This document shows positions 20,183 through 34,397 of a stretch of 64,000 bases of DNA, one piece after another. The stretch covers positions 39,568 to 103,567 of the forward strand of contig NZ_JAGSCS010000009.1 of NCBI RefSeq assembly GCF_018128025.1. Direction: 5' to 3'. The notes beneath the pieces are model-generated. The model had not been told where the DNA came from, did not search any database, and worked only from the letters and a program-made list of their open reading frames with translations. The translations under genes and the position numbers were made by a program. This DNA comes from Proteiniclasticum sediminis. Its GTDB lineage: Bacteria; Bacillota; Clostridia; Clostridiales; Clostridiaceae. The first letter of the stretch is position 1; each line of letters begins with the position of its first letter.

Positions 20183-22249
20183 TTAGCTATTCTTCTTGCC
20201 AGCGATTTGTTCCTGGATGCTCTTTGGAACGGTCTCATAGTGATCGAATTCCATAGCATACACGCCTCTTCCCTGGGTCTTGGAACGCAGGGTGGTGGCG
20301 TATCCGAACATTTCGGACAGCGGAACGAATGCGGCAACAACCTTAGCTCCTGCACGGTCACTCATTCCTTCGATTCTTCCGCGTCTGGAGTTGATGTCAC
20401 CAATAACGTCTCCCATGTATTCCTCGGGGACAGTGACTTCAACCTTCATCATAGGCTCAAGAATCACAGGATCTGCCTTGGCCATAGCATTCTTGAACGC
20501 CATGGATCCGGCAATCTTAAAGGCCATTTCAGAAGAGTCGACGTCATGGTAGGATCCGTCTACAATCTTAGCCTTGAAGTTGATGGTCTGGTAACCACCG
20601 ATGATACCGGCCTGGGAAGCTTCCCGAATACCCTGATCAACAGCAGGAACGTATTCTCTCGGAACAACACCACCAACGATGGCATTTTCGAAGGAGTACT
20701 CTTCCTCGGTGGGGATCAGCTCGATGACGGCATGGCCATACTGACCACGTCCTCCGGACTGACGAACAAACTTACCTTCAGCACGGACAGCCTTCTTGAT
20801 GGTTTCCTTGTAGGCAACCTGCGGAGCACCAACGTTGCATTCTACTTTGAATTCTCTCTGCAGACGGTCAACGATGATTTCCAGATGAAGCTCACCCATA
20901 CCTGCAATGATTACCTGACCGGTTTCCTGGTCAGTGTAGGTCTTGAAGGTCGGATCTTCTTCAGCAAGCTTTGCCAGGGCAATGCCCATCTTTTCCTGAC
21001 CAGCCTTGGTCTTGGGTTCGATGGCTACACGAATAACCGGCTCAGGGAAGACCATGGATTCCAGGATGATCGGATTCTCATCGGTACACAGGGTGTCTCC
21101 GGTGGTGGTATCCTTCAGTCCTACAACAGCGCCGATATCGCCGGCTCTGAGTTCTTCGATTTCCTGACGGTGGTTGGCGTGCATCTTCACCAGTCGTCCG
21201 ATTCTTTCCTTCTTGCCCTTGGTCGAGTTAATGACGTAGGAGCCGGAAGTCATGACGCCGGAGTAGATTCTGGTGAATGCCAGCTTTCCGATGAAGGGGT
21301 CTGTGGCAATCTTGAATGCGAGGGCTGACATGGGGGCATCATCAGATGCTTCTCTCTCGTCAGGCTCTCCATCTGGTGTGACACCCTTGATGGCGGGGAT
21401 GTCTACGGGGGATGGCAGGTAATCAACAGCTGCGTCGATCATTTCCTGAACACCCTTGTTCTTGTAGGATGAACCGCAGACTACGGGTACAACGGCATTG
21501 GCAATGGTGCCCTTACGAAGAGCGGCCTTGATTTCCTCCACGGTGAATTCTTCACCTTCCAGGAACTTCATGGTCAGGTCCTCGTCCAGATCAGCCACAG
21601 CTTCAATCAGTGCTGTACGGTATTCCTGGGCTCTATCCTGTACGGACTCCGGAATGGGTCCCACTTCGATTTCCTTACCCAGGTCATCGAGGTGAACAAT
21701 TCCTTCCATGGTGATCAGATCCACCACGCCGCGGAAATCACTCTCAGCTCCGATGGGAACCTGAATCGGCACCGCATTGGCCTTGAGTCTGTCCTTGATG
21801 GAGGCAATACAGTTGTAGAAGTCAGCGCCGGTGGCATCCATCTTGTTGACGTAAACAACACGTGGAACGCCATACTTGTCGGCCTGTCTCCATACGGTTT
21901 CTGTCTGGGGCTCGACACCGGACTTGGCATCCAGAACGGTTACCGCTCCGTCAAGAACACGAAGTGATCTTTCCACTTCTACGGTAAAGTCTACGTGTCC
22001 AGGGGTGTCGATGATGTTGATGATATGACCCTTCCAGTTTGCTGTAGTAGCAGCGGAAGTAATGGTGATACCTCTTTCCTTCTCCTGAGCCATCCAGTCC
22101 ATCTGTGATTCACCAGAATGTGTTTCACCGATTTTATGAGTCTTTCCTGTATAGAAAAGTATACGCTCAGTTGTTGTGGTTTTACCTGCGTCGATATGTG
22201 CCATAATCCCTATATTACGAAACTTTTCTAAAGGGAATTCTCTTGCCAC
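20183..22249 (-). CDS. fusA: elongation factor G
   Basis: EF-G catalyses translocation and, with RRF, ribosome recycling. The product is 688 residues from a GTG with GGAGG seven bases upstream. The start is [20 protein letters not shown]. GTPase motifs are [34 protein letters not shown] and VNKMD. Domain IV includes the conserved tip region [16 protein letters not shown]. No second EF-G is in the window. It belongs to the str operon between rpsG and tuf. Confidence 0.98.
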   Translation of the reverse strand: MAREFPLEKFRNIGIMAHIDAGKTTTTERILFYTGKTHKIGETHSGESQMDWMAQEKERGITITSAATTANWKGHIINIIDTPGHVDFTVEVERSLRVLDGAVTVLDAKSGVEPQTETVWRQADKYGVPRVVYVNKMDATGADFYNCIASIKDRLKANAVPIQVPIGAESDFRGVVDLITMEGIVHLDDLGKEIEVGPIPESVQDRAQEYRTALIEAVADLDEDLTMKFLEGEEFTVEEIKAALRKGTIANAVVPVVCGSSYKNKGVQEMIDAAVDYLPSPVDIPAIKGVTPDGEPDEREASDDAPMSALAFKIATDPFIGKLAFTRIYSGVMTSGSYVINSTKGKKERIGRLVKMHANHRQEIEELRAGDIGAVVGLKDTTTGDTLCTDENPIILESMVFPEPVIRVAIEPKTKAGQEKMGIALAKLAEEDPTFKTYTDQETGQVIIAGMGELHLEIIVDRLQREFKVECNVGAPQVAYKETIKKAVRAEGKFVRQSGGRGQYGHAVIELIPTEEEYSFENAIVGGVVPREYVPAVDQGIREASQAGIIGGYQTINFKAKIVDGSYHDVDSSEMAFKIAGSMAFKNAMAKADPVILEPMMKVEVTVPEEYMGDVIGDINSRRGRIEGMSDRAGAKVVAAFVPLSEMFGYATTLRSKTQGRGVYAMEFDHYETVPKSIQEQIAGKKNS

Positions 22250-22322
22250 ATGGACTCCTCCTCTCGTGAATATATTGCATAAAACTGTTTCAGCTTCGCC
22301 AAAACAGTTTTATGCTCAAAAA

Positions 22323-22841
<519 letters not shown>

Positions 22842-22928
22842 CTACCGCAAAGCGCTTTGTATATTCTATATGAATGAAAACCTTCTATTTTCCAATCTAT
22901 ATCCTAAACATCGCACCGTCTGGTTTAC

Positions 22929-23309
22929 TTACTTCTTAACCTTTGGTCTCTTGGCGCCATACTTAGACCTGCTCTGCATTCTTCCGTTTACACCAGCACT
23001 GTCCAGGGCACCTCGGATAATGTGATAACGTACACCAGGAAGGTCCTTGACTCTTCCACCTCTGATCAGAACCACGCTGTGCTCCTGCAGATTGTGTCCG
23101 ACTCCTCCGATGTAGGCTGTAACCTCAAATCCGTTAACAAGTCTAACTCTGGCAACCTTACGGAGTGCGGAGTTTGGCTTCTTCGGGGTTGTGGTCTTAA
23201 CAACCGTACAAACGCCTCTCTTCTGAGGGGCTTCCTTCAGAGCTGGTGAACTGGTCTTGTAGATCGCAGTCTCTCTACCCTTTCTTACTAATTGGTTAAT
23301 AGTTGGCAT
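22929..23309 (-). CDS. rpsL: 30S ribosomal protein S12 (uS12)
   Basis: S12 lies at the decoding centre and is the streptomycin-resistance determinant. From the second of two adjacent ATGs (GGAGG seven bases upstream) it is 126 residues: [20 protein letters not shown], then [19 protein letters not shown] and [20 protein letters not shown]. Both resistance-associated lysines (in PKKPNS and RVKDLPG) are present, so the wild-type sensitive form is expected. The L7Ae-like gene often found between rpoC and rpsL is absent. Confidence 0.98.
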   Translation of the reverse strand: MPTINQLVRKGRETAIYKTSSPALKEAPQKRGVCTVVKTTTPKKPNSALRKVARVRLVNGFEVTAYIGGVGHNLQEHSVVLIRGGRVKDLPGVRYHIIRGALDSAGVNGRMQSRSKYGAKRPKVKK

Positions 23310-23538
23310 CATTTCACCTCCATTTTTTGTTGAGTAAAGTTCTATATTAAGAATTAATATAGCAAGCATTGGGCGGCTTTCACCGCAGTGGTGCCACAAG
23401 TAACATTCTACCTTATCGGGAAGTTCCCGTTGTTAAATATATTTTAATATATTGTGAAGTGTAGAAAGTCTTGAGGCTCTTCACCGATGCCTTCTCCGGG
23501 GAAATCCCGGAGAAGACGCCAGTAAAATCACACAAACT
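23310..23538 (-). promoter_or_regulatory. structured 5' leader of the str operon
   Basis: About 225 untranslated bases between the promoter and rpsL. Two strong hairpins are visible: a perfect 10-pair GC-rich stem at 23491-23515 (CTTCTCCGGG / CCCGGAGAAG) and a perfect 9-pair AT-rich stem at 23342-23362 (CTATATTAA / TTAATATAG). Neither is followed by a T run, so they are not simple terminators. Confidence 0.5.
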
Positions 23539-23540
23539 TT

Positions 23541-23569
23541 ATTCTATCATCATCAACCATGAGTGTCAA
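23541..23569 (-). promoter_or_regulatory. promoter of the str operon
   Basis: TTGACA - 17 bases - TAGAAT on the minus strand (-35 at 23564-23569, -10 at 23541-23546). It starts just after the rpoC stop codon, so rpsL-rpsG-fusA-tuf can be made independently of rpoBC. Confidence 0.85.
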
Positions 23570-23584
23570 TGAAAGGAAGAGGAT

Positions 23585-27136
<3,552 letters not shown>

Positions 27137-27154
27137 GGGTAATCCTCCCTTCAA

Positions 27155-30100
27155 TTACTCTAAATCGTCAGCGAAACTATTGGAATTGACTTCTTCGAAA
27201 TCTTCATCGATGATGAGGGCATCTTCACTGATTTCCTCATGGATATCCAGAATCACGTCCTCTGGAGAATCGATTTTGATCTCACGGAAATCCTTGGAGA
27301 TTTCATCGTGGTCCGTATCTTCCTTGAGCTCGATTTCTTCGTGCTCGTCGTTCAGAACCTTGACGTTGAGGCAAAGAGCCTGCAGTTCCTTGATCAGAAC
27401 CTTGAAGGACTCCGGTACGCCAGGTTCGGGAATGTTTTCCCCCTTGACGATGGCTTCATAGGTTTTGACTCTTCCGACCACGTCATCGGACTTCACGGTG
27501 AGGATTTCCTGCAGAGTATGGGCGGAGCCATAAGCCTCCAAAGCCCAAACTTCCATTTCTCCGAAACGCTGACCGCCGAACTGAGCTTTACCGCCCAGGG
27601 GCTGCTGTGTGACCAGGGAGTAAGGTCCTGTGCTTCGGGCATGGATCTTGTCATCCACAAGGTGAGCCAGCTTCAGAATATACATGTAGCCCACGGTGAC
27701 TTCGTTGTCGAAGGGTTCACCGGTTCTTCCGTCATAGAGAACGGTCTTTCCGTTGGCGTTGAATCCAGCTTGGACCAGCACCTTCTGGATGTCTTCCACG
27801 GTGGCGCCGTCAAAGACCGGAGTGGCCACATGCCAGCCCAGCTTTGCCGCTGCCCAGCCCAGATGGACTTCCAGCACCTGCCCGATATTCATACGGGAAG
27901 GTACGCCCAGCGGGTTCAGACAGATCTGCAGCGGACGTCCGTCCGGCAGGAAGGGCATATCCTCTTCTGGAAGCACGCGGGAGATAACACCCTTGTTACC
28001 GTGACGTCCAGCCATTTTGTCACCGACGGAAATTTTTCTTCGCTGTGCGATATAGCAACGAACGAGCATATTGACGCCCGGGGGCAGCTCATCCTGATTT
28101 TCACGGGTAAAGATCTTGATATCCACAATGATTCCCGCTTCACCATGGGGTACACGCAGGGAAGTATCGCGGACTTCGCGGGCCTTCTCACCGAAGATGG
28201 CCCGAAGGAGCCTTTCTTCAGAGGTCAGATCCGTTTCGCCCTTGGGGGTAACCTTGCCCACCAGAATATCGCCGGAGCGGACTTCCGCACCGATGCGGAT
28301 AATTCCGCGCTCATCGATATCCTTCAGGGAATCTTCGCCCACATTGGGGATATCCCGAGTGATTTCCTCTGGCCCGAGCTTGGTGTCGCGGGCTTCTGCC
28401 TCATACTCCTCGATGTGGATGGAGGTGAAGACGTCCTCGCGGACGAGTTCTTCGGAAATCAGCATAGCATCTTCATAGTTGTAGCCTTCCCAGGTGATGA
28501 ATCCCATACGGATATTCTTGCCCAGGGAGATTTCGCCCAGGTCGGTGGAAGGTCCGTCTGCCAGGAGAGCGCCTCTTTCCACATGTTCACCCTTAAGGAC
28601 CAGGGGCTTCTGGTTGATACAGGTTCCCTGGTTGGAGCGCTTGAACTTGAGCAGCTTGTAGATTTCTACAGAGCCGTTGTCATCGCGCTTGATGCGGATT
28701 TCATTGGCGCTGACGTAGGTGACGGTTCCGGCATTTCTGGCCTTGGGAAGTACTCCAGAGTCCAGTGCTGCCTTGTACTCAATGCCCGTACCCACATAAG
28801 GTGCGGAGGGCTTCAGAAGCGGAACGGCCTGACGCTGCATGTTGGAACCCATGAGGGCTCGGGAGGCATCGTCGTTCTCCAGGAAGGGGATCATGGCCGT
28901 GGCTACGGATACGATCTGTCTTGGAGAAATGTCCATGAGGTCCACTTCGGTTTTCGGCACAACCAGCACGTCCTCCAGATAACGAACGGTGACCCGCTCA
29001 TCGATGAAGACCTGGTTTTCGTCCAGAAGTTCATTGGCCTGGGCCACGAGGAGATCATCTTCCTCATCGGCGGTGAAGTAACGCACTTCATTGGTTACTC
29101 GTCCGGTTTCCTTTTCCACGACACGGTACGGGGTTTCGATGAAACCATACTCGTTGACGCGGGCATAGGTAGCCAGGGAGTTAATCAGACCGATATTCGG
29201 ACCTTCAGGTGTCTCGATGGGACACATTCTTCCATAATGGGAGTGATGTACGTCTCGAACCTCGAATCCGGCTCTTTCTCGGGAAAGACCGCCAGGTCCC
29301 AGGGCGGAAAGTCTTCGCTTATGGGTCAGCTCGGACAATGGATTGGTCTGGTCCATGAACTGGGACAGCTGGGAGGATCCGAAGAATTCCTTCACGGCGG
29401 CTGTCACAGGACGGATATTGATCAGCGCCTGGGGCGTGATGTTGTCCTGATCCTGGATGGTCATTCTTTCCTTCACGACTCTTTCCATACGGGAAAGACC
29501 GATGCGGAACTGGTTCTGGAGCAGTTCGCCCACAGAACGCAGACGACGGTTGCCCAGATGGTCGATGTCGTCCACATGGCCGATGCCATGACCCAGTCCA
29601 ATTTCGTAGCTCATGCTGGCGAAAATGTCGTCCTTCAGAATATGCTTAGGAATAAGCGCATGAATGTTCTTCTTCAGCTCTTCCTTCAGCTCGTCATCGG
29701 GCAGATTCTTGTCCAGAATCGCCTTCAGCGTGGGATAGTGAACCATTTCCTTAATGTGAAGATCGGAAAGGTCCAGGGACACGAAGTCCTTCAGATGAAC
29801 AAAGTTGTTTCCGATGATCCTTACGGGCACATCCTCCACGACAATATCCACCACATTGATTCCGGCAGCCATGATTTCCTGAGCCATTTCCCGGGTGATC
29901 TTCTCGCCCTTGGAGACAAGAATTTCACCGGTTTCCCCGTTCACCACGTCATTCAGTGCCGTCTGATTATGAAGTCTTCCGGCAATGGAAAGCTTCTTGT
30001 TGAACTTATAGCGGCCAACCTTGGAAAGGTCATATCTCTTGGGATCGAAGAACAAAGAATCGATCAAAGAGGTGGCGCTGTCCACGGTGGGGGGTTCGCC

Positions 30101-30832
30101 GGGACGAAGTCTCTTGTAGACTTCCAGAAGTCCCTCTTCATGGGTATTGGTGTTATCTTTTTCAAGGGTGGCTTTTAGTCTTTCATCCTCACCAAAATAG
30201 TCGATGATTTCCTGATCGGAGTTGAATCCCATGGCCCGGGCCAGCACCGTGATGGGCAGCTTACGGGTCTTGTCGATTCGAACGTTCATCACTTCATTGG
30301 AGTCCGTCTCATATTCCAGCCAGGCGCCCCGATTGGGAATCACAGTGGCAGCATAGAGAGCCTTACCGTTTTTGTCAATGGTCTCATTGTAGTAAACGCC
30401 CGGAGAGCGAACCAGCTGAGAGACAATAACACGCTCCGCACCATTGATAATGAAGGTTCCCTGTTCAGTCATCACGGGGAATTCTCCCATGAAGACCTCC
30501 TGCTCCTTGATCTCGCCGGTTTCAATGTTTTCCAGCCGGATCTTCACCTTCAGCGGTGCTGAATATGTGGCATCTCGTTCCTTGCATTCCTCAATCGAGT
30601 ATTTGATGTTCTCTCGGTCTAAATGGAATCCGACGAATTTAAGAACCAGATTTCCGCCATAATTGGAAATAGGGTTAATATCGTCAAACACCTCATCAAG
30701 ACCTTCACTTAGAAACCAATTGTAGGAATCCAACTGAATTTCGATGAGATTAGGCATGTCGTAGACGTCCTTAACCCTTCCGAAGCTCATTCTTGTCCGC
30801 TTTCCTGTTGAAATTGGAACAGGATGTACCAT
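27155..30832 (-). CDS. rpoB: RNA polymerase beta subunit
   Basis: Beta forms the other half of the polymerase cleft and holds the rifampicin pocket. The product is 1225 residues from the ATG at 30832 ([20 protein letters not shown]). The rifampicin region [32 protein letters not shown] appears unaltered: the His-Lys-Arg and Ser residues linked to resistance are wild type. The C terminus is acidic. The rplL gene that usually lies just upstream is 2.4 kb away because of the YccF gene and IS30. Tandem promoters at 30971-31042 serve rpoB-rpoC. Confidence 0.98.
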   Translation of the reverse strand: MVHPVPISTGKRTRMSFGRVKDVYDMPNLIEIQLDSYNWFLSEGLDEVFDDINPISNYGGNLVLKFVGFHLDRENIKYSIEECKERDATYSAPLKVKIRLENIETGEIKEQEVFMGEFPVMTEQGTFIINGAERVIVSQLVRSPGVYYNETIDKNGKALYAATVIPNRGAWLEYETDSNEVMNVRIDKTRKLPITVLARAMGFNSDQEIIDYFGEDERLKATLEKDNTNTHEEGLLEVYKRLRPGEPPTVDSATSLIDSLFFDPKRYDLSKVGRYKFNKKLSIAGRLHNQTALNDVVNGETGEILVSKGEKITREMAQEIMAAGINVVDIVVEDVPVRIIGNNFVHLKDFVSLDLSDLHIKEMVHYPTLKAILDKNLPDDELKEELKKNIHALIPKHILKDDIFASMSYEIGLGHGIGHVDDIDHLGNRRLRSVGELLQNQFRIGLSRMERVVKERMTIQDQDNITPQALINIRPVTAAVKEFFGSSQLSQFMDQTNPLSELTHKRRLSALGPGGLSRERAGFEVRDVHHSHYGRMCPIETPEGPNIGLINSLATYARVNEYGFIETPYRVVEKETGRVTNEVRYFTADEEDDLLVAQANELLDENQVFIDERVTVRYLEDVLVVPKTEVDLMDISPRQIVSVATAMIPFLENDDASRALMGSNMQRQAVPLLKPSAPYVGTGIEYKAALDSGVLPKARNAGTVTYVSANEIRIKRDDNGSVEIYKLLKFKRSNQGTCINQKPLVLKGEHVERGALLADGPSTDLGEISLGKNIRMGFITWEGYNYEDAMLISEELVREDVFTSIHIEEYEAEARDTKLGPEEITRDIPNVGEDSLKDIDERGIIRIGAEVRSGDILVGKVTPKGETDLTSEERLLRAIFGEKAREVRDTSLRVPHGEAGIIVDIKIFTRENQDELPPGVNMLVRCYIAQRRKISVGDKMAGRHGNKGVISRVLPEEDMPFLPDGRPLQICLNPLGVPSRMNIGQVLEVHLGWAAAKLGWHVATPVFDGATVEDIQKVLVQAGFNANGKTVLYDGRTGEPFDNEVTVGYMYILKLAHLVDDKIHARSTGPYSLVTQQPLGGKAQFGGQRFGEMEVWALEAYGSAHTLQEILTVKSDDVVGRVKTYEAIVKGENIPEPGVPESFKVLIKELQALCLNVKVLNDEHEEIELKEDTDHDEISKDFREIKIDSPEDVILDIHEEISEDALIIDEDFEEVNSNSFADDLE

Positions 30833-30970
30833 TAGCATTCACCCCTTATATAAACTAAAATAACCAGAAAATGCGCATAGAATCCCTAGGGACTTTGCAC
30901 TTCTGGATTGTGACCCTGCGTCTTGGATTTCTTGATTTATCTAGGACAAACGCAAAAAACCCCGTATACT

Positions 30971-30999
30971 ATAGTAACGTATTTTCATCCCTTTTACAA
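30971..30999 (-). promoter_or_regulatory. rpoBC promoter, proximal
   Basis: TTGTAA - 17 bases - TACTAT on the minus strand (-35 at 30994-30999, -10 at 30971-30976). It lies 15 bases downstream of the distal promoter's -10. Confidence 0.55.
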
Positions 31000-31013
31000 G
31001 AGTACGATTATAT

Positions 31014-31042
31014 ATATTATCATAAACTTTACAATTGGTCAA
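31014..31042 (-). promoter_or_regulatory. rpoBC promoter, distal
   Basis: TTGACC - 17 bases - TAATAT on the minus strand (-35 at 31037-31042, -10 at 31014-31019). It lies between the IS30 end and rpoB, so the insertion does not remove the promoter. The leader to rpoB is about 175 bases. Confidence 0.78.
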
Positions 31043-31080
31043 TGGATTCCCCTCAAATTCACACCCCTGTGTAAGTTATT

Positions 31081-31122
31081 AAAGTAAATGCATCTAGAAC
31101 GAGGGAAGATTGCATTTACTTT
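31081..31122. repeat. inverted pair at the left end of the IS30 element
   Basis: AAAGTAAATGCA at 31081-31092 and its exact reverse complement at 31111-31122 are separated by 18 bases. The inner copy has the orientation of a right end. The pair could be a hairpin that protects the transposase from read-through, or the relic of a joined or nested element. Confidence 0.7.
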
Positions 31123-31178
31123 GAGAAACCCGGAAAATGGAGAAGGGATTGGCAGCTGTTCCAGGAGGAGAAAACATT

Positions 31179-32441
31179 ATGTTTAAACAGCTGAACCAAA
31201 TTGATCGTCTCTACATCGAAACCGCCTTGAACCAAAGCCAGCCGATCCGGAAAATCGCCGAGCAGATGAACCGACCGCTCATGACCATCACCCGGGAGAT
31301 CAAGCGGAACCGGACCGCCAAGAAGTACACGTTCGACAAGAACCAGTGTGACCTTCGAACAGACTGCCGGAAGCGTCATGCTTGCGGAAAGGCTGATTGC
31401 ACAGGGCGTTGCAATACTTGTCACCTGTGCAACAAAGCCTGCCCCTCGTTCATTAAGGTTCCCTGCAAGACCCGCGACCGTTCTCCTTATTGCTGCAATG
31501 CCTGTCCGAAGAAAAGCCGGTGCTATCTGGACAAGTACTTCTATGTGGCCTCTTCCGCAGAAAGCTCAGCCAAGGCCCGTCTGCGCTCATCCAGGGCGGT
31601 TATTCAAGTCTCGGATCTAGAACTGGAAAAGCTCAACCAAACCGTCTCACGCCGCTTAAAACAAGGCCAACCGCTCTACCATATCCTGGCGTCCTCCGAC
31701 CTTCCGGTTTCGGAGTCCACCATGTATCGCTACATCAGCCAAGGAATTCTCGAGGCCCGGAATATCGATCTCCCTCGAAAAGTCGGCAGGCGGATCCGTA
31801 CAGGCCGCAAGCGGCCTACGGGGGAGATTCCTGCGTATCGGCAGGGCAAAACCTACGATGACTATGTCGCCTGGATGGCCAAGAATCCGGACCTGGAAGT
31901 GGCCCAGATGGATCTGGTGGAGGGTTCGGGGAAGAAGCATCTGCTGACCTTCACCTTCACGCACTGTCGGCTGTTGCTGGCGTTTCTTATTCCTGACAAA
32001 ACCCAGGCCTCCGTTAAACATGCGCTGGATGAGCTGGAGAAAACCATCGGCCATCAACATTTCCGGAAAGCCTTCCAAGTTGTCCTGACAGACAACGGAA
32101 CGGAGTTCCAAAACCATCGTCTTCTGGAGTTCACCTCCGGAGGGGAACGCCGATGTCAGCTCTTCTACTGCGATCCCTACGCCTCCTGGCAGAAAGGAGC
32201 CTGTGAGAAGAACCACACCAACATCCGGCAGTTCCTCCCGAAAGGATCCAATTTTGACGCTTTGAGCCAGGCGAAGATCAACCGCATGCTCAACAATATC
32301 AACTCGGTGCTCCGAAAATCCACAAAAGAAGATGCGCCCTTTAATCAGCTCTCCGTTACTTTAGCGGGTATCGTTCGAAAGCTGGGTTTGGTGCGCATCC
32401 ATCCGGAAAATGTGACCTTGCGGTCAAGTGTCCTAAAATAA
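31179..32441 (+). CDS. IS30-family transposase
   Basis: A DDE transposase that cuts and joins element ends. The start is the ATG at 31179 with AGGAGGAG eight bases upstream, giving 420 residues; an earlier in-frame ATG at 31137 has no good site. The N-terminal helix-turn-helix is in IDRLYIETALNQSQPIRKIA and RPLMTITREIKRNR. A cysteine-rich insert (about 12 Cys over residues 60-120) resembles a zinc-binding region seen in the longer Firmicutes members. The catalytic triad is likely Asp in VAQMDLVEG, Asp in VLTDNGTEFQN, and Glu in KGACEKNHTNIRQFLPKG. It appears intact. Confidence 0.93.
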   Translation: MFKQLNQIDRLYIETALNQSQPIRKIAEQMNRPLMTITREIKRNRTAKKYTFDKNQCDLRTDCRKRHACGKADCTGRCNTCHLCNKACPSFIKVPCKTRDRSPYCCNACPKKSRCYLDKYFYVASSAESSAKARLRSSRAVIQVSDLELEKLNQTVSRRLKQGQPLYHILASSDLPVSESTMYRYISQGILEARNIDLPRKVGRRIRTGRKRPTGEIPAYRQGKTYDDYVAWMAKNPDLEVAQMDLVEGSGKKHLLTFTFTHCRLLLAFLIPDKTQASVKHALDELEKTIGHQHFRKAFQVVLTDNGTEFQNHRLLEFTSGGERRCQLFYCDPYASWQKGACEKNHTNIRQFLPKGSNFDALSQAKINRMLNNINSVLRKSTKEDAPFNQLSVTLAGIVRKLGLVRIHPENVTLRSSVLK

Positions 32442-32507
32442 ACTAACGACGCACAGCTGTCATCCCAAAAACGGAATACGAACATCCGAACAAGTTGCAT
32501 TTACTTT

Positions 32508-32731
32508 GACAAGAGAAATGAGCTTGTTCTGTTTGCGCTGGAGATAGTTTATTTTCACCTTCAGAATACCACGAAATCCTGTCCAAAAACATCCCCGAAG
32601 AATCCCCTTGGTTGCAGTTACTCTGCGAAGGAGAGGTTCCTCCTGGTCTAGTTGCAATTACCTTGAATGTTTACCATTCACACCCCTGTCCGACGGAATC
32701 CTCCAAAGGCAGAGCAGCAGCCTAAGGCAGA
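32508..32731. repeat. degenerate IS30-end repeats between the IS and yccF
   Basis: No gene is visible here. Two diverged copies of the IS right end (GTTGCATTTACTTTGA) occur at 32611-32626 (GTTGCAGTTACTCTGC) and 32651-32666 (GTTGCAATTACCTTGA), in the same orientation as the true end at 32494. ATTCACACCCCTGT at 32676-32689 repeats exactly the string at 31057-31070 on the other side of the element. This looks like an insertion hot spot or remains of older insertions. Confidence 0.6.
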
Positions 32732-32760
32732 GAAACACCGAAGAGCATCTTCGGTGTTTC
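32732..32760 (-). terminator. terminator-like hairpin after yccF
   Basis: Minus-strand stem GAAACACCGAAGA / TCTTCGGTGTTTC with a 3-base loop. The following T tract is short and interrupted, so termination may be partial. Confidence 0.65.
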
Positions 32761-32774
32761 CTCCCTCCTCTTGC

Positions 32775-33143
32775 CTACACCCGGATGATCCGGGCACCAA
32801 AGGGCATGAGACTGAGCTTCGCCATTTTGAAGCTTTGGAGACCAAAGGGGATACCCACGATGGTCAGGCAAAGGGCAAGGCCAGCCAGAACATTCACCGC
32901 TGCCAGCTCCAGTCCGCCCAGGAAAATCCACAGCAGATTGATGAGGAGCGAACCCGCCCCCATCCGGTCATAGCTCAAATCTTTCCCGAAGGGGAACAGC
33001 TGCAGCGAAGCCATTTTAAAACACTGAATCCCCACGGGAATGCCGATGATCGTCACGGACCATAAAACACCCACAACGAACCACAGGATGGCCGGCACAA
33101 AACCGCCCAGCAGAAACCAAATTAAATTTCCCAAAAAACTCAT
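32775..33143 (-). CDS. YccF-domain inner membrane protein
   Basis: A 122-residue protein with two copies of the YccF repeat, each two hydrophobic stretches ending in a Pro-x-Gly-type turn (IGIPVGIQCFKMASLQLFPFG and VGIPFGLQSFKMAKLSLMPFG). YccF proteins are small membrane proteins of unknown function. Three starts lie within ten bases; the ATG at 33143 has AAGGAG nine bases upstream. The gene lies between rplL and rpoB, an unusual place, downstream of the rplL terminator, and I see no strong promoter of its own. Confidence 0.88.
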   Translation of the reverse strand: MSFLGNLIWFLLGGFVPAILWFVVGVLWSVTIIGIPVGIQCFKMASLQLFPFGKDLSYDRMGAGSLLINLLWIFLGGLELAAVNVLAGLALCLTIVGIPFGLQSFKMAKLSLMPFGARIIRV

Positions 33144-33213
33144 CTTCATCAACTCCTTGGGCTAAGCATAAAGGAGGAAGATTAGTCCTTCATTAAGAAA
33201 ATCCGCAGATAGG

Positions 33214-33249
33214 AAAAAAGTCCCGATGAACAGGTTCATCGGGACTTTT
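33214..33249 (-). terminator. intrinsic terminator of rplJ-rplL
   Basis: Minus-strand stem AAGTCCCGATGAAC / GTTCATCGGGACTT-type with a 3-base loop and a run of six T. It cleanly ends the rplJL unit, so rpoBC must use its own promoters. Confidence 0.93.
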
Positions 33250-33271
33250 GAAATCAGCGATCCGAAATTAA

Positions 33272-33640
33272 TTACTTAACTTCGACTTCTGCTCCAACTT
33301 CCTTCAGCTTAGCAGCCAGGGCTTCAGCCTCATCCTTGGATACAGCTTCCTTAACAGTCTTAGGAGCTCCGTCTACGATCTCCTTAGCTTCCTTCAGGCC
33401 AAGACCTGTAGCTTCACGTACAGCCTTGATAACCTTGATCTTCTCTGCGCCTGCAGACTTCAGAACAACGTCGAATTCGGTCTTCTCCTCAACAGCTTCA
33501 GCAACTACTGCTCCAACTGCTGCAACAGGTGCTGCTGCGGATACTCCGAACTCCTCTTCACAAGCCTTAACGAGCTCGTTCAGCTCGATTACTGTCATTT
33601 CCTTAATAGCTGCAATGATTTCTTCTCTTGATACTGCCAT
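33272..33640 (-). CDS. rplL: 50S ribosomal protein L7/L12 (bL12)
   Basis: L7/L12 forms the flexible stalk that recruits GTPase factors. The product is 122 residues: an N-terminal dimerisation helix ([20 protein letters not shown]), an Ala-rich hinge, and the C-terminal domain with the factor-binding helix [20 protein letters not shown]. It directly follows rplJ and is present in multiple copies per ribosome. Confidence 0.98.
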   Translation of the reverse strand: MAVSREEIIAAIKEMTVIELNELVKACEEEFGVSAAAPVAAVGAVVAEAVEEKTEFDVVLKSAGAEKIKVIKAVREATGLGLKEAKEIVDGAPKTVKEAVSKDEAEALAAKLKEVGAEVEVK

Positions 33641-33699
33641 TTATAGACACCTCCGTAAATTTTTGTTTTATTTTTTAGGCGATTCGCCTGGGGCTTATC

Positions 33700-34191
33700 T
33701 TAAGCCTCTTTGCTTTCTGCCACGGCATTAAGCATATAAACGAGATTGGAAAGCGGGGATTTGATGCTTCCCAGGAATTTGGCGATAAGAACTTCCTTGG
33801 AAGGAATCTTCGCCAGCTGATTCATCAGTTCGGCATCATAGACGGTTCCGTCTACATATCCACCCTTGATTTCCAGCTTCTTCGCGGTCTTTGCAAACTC
33901 AGCGATGAGCTTAGCGGCTGTGGTTTCATCCTCATAGCCGAAAGCAACGGATACAGGTCCTTCCAGGTACTTGTCCAGTCCCTCGATGCCCAGTTCCTGT
34001 GCTGCGCGGGTTACCATGGTGTTCTTGTACACTCGGTATTCCACATTGGAATTGCGAAGTGTTTTTCTCAGCTCGGTATCCTGCTCAACATTGATTCCCT
34101 GGTATGTAACGAGGACCAATGACTTCGCCTTTTGGATTTTCTCCTTGATCTCACTGACCTTCTCGGCCTTGATCTGCTTATTGTTGTTCAC
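33700..34191 (-). CDS. rplJ: 50S ribosomal protein L10 (uL10)
   Basis: L10 anchors the L7/L12 dimers to 23S rRNA. The product is 163 residues from a GTG with AAGGAGG upstream. It has the N-terminal RNA-binding part ([20 protein letters not shown]) and a C-terminal helix for L12 ([17 protein letters not shown]). Together with L12 it should bind the leader at 34243-34355 and limit its own synthesis. Confidence 0.97.
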   Translation of the reverse strand: MNNNKQIKAEKVSEIKEKIQKAKSLVLVTYQGINVEQDTELRKTLRNSNVEYRVYKNTMVTRAAQELGIEGLDKYLEGPVSVAFGYEDETTAAKLIAEFAKTAKKLEIKGGYVDGTVYDAELMNQLAKIPSKEVLIAKFLGSIKSPLSNLVYMLNAVAESKEA

Positions 34192-34242
34192 TGCGTGTCC
34201 ACCTCCTTACAGTTTTTAAAACTGCCTATTCAACCATAATGA

Positions 34243-34355
34243 AAAGGTCTCTCCAAGACAGGAGAGACCTTAAGTCCGAAAACTAAAGTACTCGCACCTC
34301 GGTAGGATTTATGAGAATGTCTCACCCACTGTCTTAGAATGCCAATTCAATTATT
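34243..34355 (-). promoter_or_regulatory. L10 leader with attenuator hairpin
   Basis: Upstream of rplJ the minus strand shows the typical L10-leader elements: a GACAGTGGGTGAGAC segment, CCTACCGAGGTG, and then a strong hairpin AAGGTCTCTCC / GGAGAGACCTT followed by TTTC at 34243-34271. In Firmicutes the L10(L12) complex binds this RNA and promotes termination at the hairpin. I recognise the layout but have not aligned it to the family model. Confidence 0.75.
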
Positions 34356-34365
34356 TAACTCTGCA

Positions 34366-34394
34366 AGTATATCATCTCTCAGGATGGGTGTCAA
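34366..34394 (-). promoter_or_regulatory. promoter of rplJ-rplL
   Basis: TTGACA - 17 bases - TATACT on the minus strand (-35 at 34389-34394, -10 at 34366-34371), immediately after the rplA stop. Confidence 0.87.
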
Positions 34395-34397
34395 GGA

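Larger units (their letters stand above)
31081..32507 (+). mobile_element. IS30-family insertion sequence
   Basis: A transposase gene bounded by terminal inverted repeats that begin AAAGTAAATGCA on the left (31081-31092) and end TGCATTTACTTT on the right (32496-32507). The 12 outer bases match perfectly, and about 18 of the first 25 match when extended inward. A short target duplication could not be fixed by eye. It is inserted between yccF and the rpoB promoters, in the opposite orientation to the surrounding genes. Confidence 0.85.

Noticed and set aside
19079..21328. A 749-codon plus-strand open frame opposite tuf and fusA
   Set aside because: It mirrors the codon pattern of the highly expressed minus-strand genes, has no ribosome site or family features, and a copy appears opposite the second tuf.
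27239..30178. A 979-codon plus-strand open frame opposite rpoB
   Set aside because: An antisense shadow of rpoB without start signals or domain features.
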